A DNA stretch of 64,000 nt from Pseudomonadota bacterium. GTDB taxonomy: Bacteria > Desulfobacterota > Desulfobulbia > Desulfobulbales > SURF-16. The stretch's first letter is position 1. Each line of letters opens with the position of its first letter. The notes below the pieces were generated by a model. It searched no databases and had not been told where the DNA came from. It saw nothing but the letters and a program-made list of their open reading frames with translations. The position numbers and the translations under genes were made by a program. This document shows positions 61,704 through 64,000 of the stretch, in pieces. The stretch lies in assembly GCA_018816555.1 (NCBI GenBank), contig JAHIVT010000086.1:1-64000 (forward strand), read 5' to 3'.

Positions 61704-63677
61704 TCAGCGCATCTCCTGCTTTTTCGGCTGCTTGCATTCGTACATCAGGTTGTCCGCCCTGTTCATCAACTCTTCAATGGAGCTGGGATGTTCTGGATCA
61801 TAGAGCACCACGCCGATGCTCAGTGAGAGTTCATAGCTCCGCTGCTCCAGGTTGTTTTTTGCCCGCAGGTTCTTTTCAAGACGATTGATGACGGATTTTT
61901 CGTCGGCCGGATCAATGAGCAGGACGGCGAATTCGTCGCCGTCGAGCCGGGCGATGGTATCCGAATCCCTGAAGGTGGAGCGGAGCAGATCGGCGGTCTC
62001 CGTCAGCACCTGATCACCGGCATGGTGACCCAGGTGGTCATTGACCCATTTCAGATTGTTCACATCGGCATACATCAGGAAGACATTGCCCTCCCGGCGT
62101 TTGGCCACCTGCAGCTGTTTGGTGGCCATGGTCATGAAACCGCGCCGGTTGAGCAGGGAGGTCAGTTCATCGGTGATGGCGATTTCCCGCAGTTTGGCTT
62201 CACTCTGCCGCAGGGCCATTTCCATTTTTTTGCGCCTGGAGATATTGATAGCCAGGCAGACGATGCCGTAAATATCTCCCTTGCTGTTCTTCATCGGCGA
62301 GGCGCTGAAATGGACCGGGATTTCCCTTCCCCATTTCGTCAGGTAGATCAGCTCGCATTCCCTGAGAATTTCCCCTTCATCCAGGTTGCTGAAAGGGCAG
62401 CCTGCCACTGCTTCATCATTTTTCAGGATGAATTCCAGCGGTTTGCCGGTCAACTCTTGTTTCTCATAGCCAAGCATGACGATGGTGGAGTTGTTGATGG
62501 TCTCGATCTTGCCGTCCCGGCCCAGGACAATGAGGCTCTCCTGCATGGAACTGAGAATGGTGTTGAAATAATCCCGGGAAATGGTGGTCTCCTGCAGATT
62601 CCTGGTCATGATATTGAAAGAGCCGATCAATTTGCCGATCTCGTCCCGTGATTTGATGTCGATGATTTCATTGAGATTTCCCTGGGCAATGGCCTTTGCC
62701 GCCCGGGTGAGCCTGGCCAGGGGCATGGTGATGCCGTTTGCCAGTAGATAGGAGAGAATACTGGCCAGTACGAAGAAGATGACGAACAGGATAATAAAGC
62801 TGACCCGCAGCTTTTTCACCTGCTGCATGAATTCCTCATGGGGTAGAACCGCCATGACCGTCCATTGCAGCTCCGGAATGGAGGTTGTGGCGACAAAGGA
62901 ATCAACGTCCCGCACATTGGCGCGCTGAAAGTATGGTATACGGCCAGGATCTTGCGGGGGAAGAAAAACCGCGAACTCTTTTTCATCCTTTGCACGGCTG
63001 ATGCTGATCTGCTCTGCCGATGCGTGGGTAGATGGGTTAGTAATGGTCATGATATTGCCGACCCCGTCACTTACCAGGAGATAACCGGCAGCGCTGAACC
63101 TGATATCAGCCAGGCTCGCTGCAATTTTCCGGTAGGGCAGGGTAGCCAGCAGCAGACCGGCAAATCGGTCCTCAAAATACTGGTGCTTGGCAATGGCCAG
63201 CCGCAGCACCGGCTCTTTGGTCTGCTGCATCGGCTCATTCTGAAAGATGAGAACCTTGTTCGGATGGGCAAGGCTTTCGGAGAAAAAAGAGCTGTCGCTG
63301 TAATCAGCAACATTCTGGGCAATTTCACCGTCGGTTACCCGCAATTCTTCGATACCCTGCCGGTTGATGAAACTGAGATTGGAAAAACTGCTGTGGAATC
63401 CGGCCAGGTATGAAGCAAGGGCGGCTTCCCGGAAGTTGATGGAATAATTGATCACCTCCGGACCATCGGCAATACGTTCCAGCAGGTCAGACTTGTTTTT
63501 AATAGAGCTGTTGATGGTTTGCACGGCATGCCGGGTAATGAATTCAAGGTATTGTTTCTGGCTGTTTTCCAGGGTGTTGATCAGATAAAAATAGGAAACA
63601 TTGGCCAGCAGAAGGTTGGTGAGCAGAATAATACCGGTGTGGGAGAGAAGAAGGGTAATTTTGAGGGAACGAAACAT
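61704..63677 (-). CDS. Membrane Cache-HAMP-PAS-GGDEF protein (DGDEF variant)
   Basis: Sensor, HAMP (YLLANGITMPLARLTRAAKAIAQGNLNEII), PAS, GGDEF signature DTIARLDGDEFAVLL. Confidence 0.93.
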   Translation of the reverse strand: MFRSLKITLLLSHTGIILLTNLLLANVSYFYLINTLENSQKQYLEFITRHAVQTINSSIKNKSDLLERIADGPEVINYSINFREAALASYLAGFHSSFSNLSFINRQGIEELRVTDGEIAQNVADYSDSSFFSESLAHPNKVLIFQNEPMQQTKEPVLRLAIAKHQYFEDRFAGLLLATLPYRKIAASLADIRFSAAGYLLVSDGVGNIMTITNPSTHASAEQISISRAKDEKEFAVFLPPQDPGRIPYFQRANVRDVDSFVATTSIPELQWTVMAVLPHEEFMQQVKKLRVSFIILFVIFFVLASILSYLLANGITMPLARLTRAAKAIAQGNLNEIIDIKSRDEIGKLIGSFNIMTRNLQETTISRDYFNTILSSMQESLIVLGRDGKIETINNSTIVMLGYEKQELTGKPLEFILKNDEAVAGCPFSNLDEGEILRECELIYLTKWGREIPVHFSASPMKNSKGDIYGIVCLAINISRRKKMEMALRQSEAKLREIAITDELTSLLNRRGFMTMATKQLQVAKRREGNVFLMYADVNNLKWVNDHLGHHAGDQVLTETADLLRSTFRDSDTIARLDGDEFAVLLIDPADEKSVINRLEKNLRAKNNLEQRSYELSLSIGVVLYDPEHPSSIEELMNRADNLMYECKQPKKQEMR

Positions 63678-63785
63678 GATGAGCCGTTAAATGGAGTAAT
63701 GGCCGAAAGCAGGATTAGGGAAACCGGCAGGCTGAACAGGGCGTGGGGTGCCGCGGCATGATTTGGTGAGACTGTCTCGCATATT

Positions 63786-64000
63786 TTACCGTTTTGTTAA
63801 GGCTGAAAATGCGCCATGGTCAGCCATGATCTTCTCGGCCGCCGGGCTGTAAAGAAAATCGATAAAGTTTTTCACCTCCCGGCCATGTTCATTTTTCCAT
63901 ACCAGACCGAGTGGCGCAACGAGTTTGTACGCTCCTTTTGTCACGTTATCCCGATCCGGCGAGACGTTTTCAAACTGCAGAACAACGATGTCAGGCTGGT
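63786..64000 (-). CDS. Periplasmic substrate-binding protein (PstS-like), C-terminal fragment
   Basis: Minus-strand reading QPDIVVLQFENVSPDRDNVTKGAYKLVAPLGLVWKNEHGREVKNFIDFLYSPAAEKIMADHGAFSALTKR*; continues past the window edge. Confidence 0.7.
   Translation of the reverse strand, partial: QPDIVVLQFENVSPDRDNVTKGAYKLVAPLGLVWKNEHGREVKNFIDFLYSPAAEKIMADHGAFSALTKR

Overview
The window looks like a chromosomal segment of a Desulfobacterota-like (Desulfobulbales-type) bacterium; that placement is inferred from gene content only. It is dense in signal transduction: hybrid histidine kinases, response regulators, GGDEF/EAL proteins, a sigma54 activator and a c-di-GMP-I riboswitch. It also carries two RND efflux loci, an anion-transport/stress cluster, a PqiA/PqiA/PqiB (7x MCE) operon, TrkH/TrkA, a YhaO/YhaN-type (SbcCD-like) pair and a TacA/TacT-type toxin-antitoxin module. 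An AT-rich accessory island lies at about 46.0-50.7 kb. It holds a 746-aa protein with a PD-(D/E)XK-like motif and a compact three-gene cassette whose proteins recall actinobacterial DUF6879 and DUF6082 families. This cassette is the best candidate for an undescribed system. Other notable items are a cytidylate-kinase-like/BON/receiver fusion, a ~105-bp element shared by the riboswitch leader and the cassette upstream region, several MITE-like palindromic elements (one apparently with a 9-bp target duplication that includes a start codon), and degenerate signalling domains. No rRNA, tRNA or CRISPR array was seen. All family names come from motif reading and memory; no database search was run.
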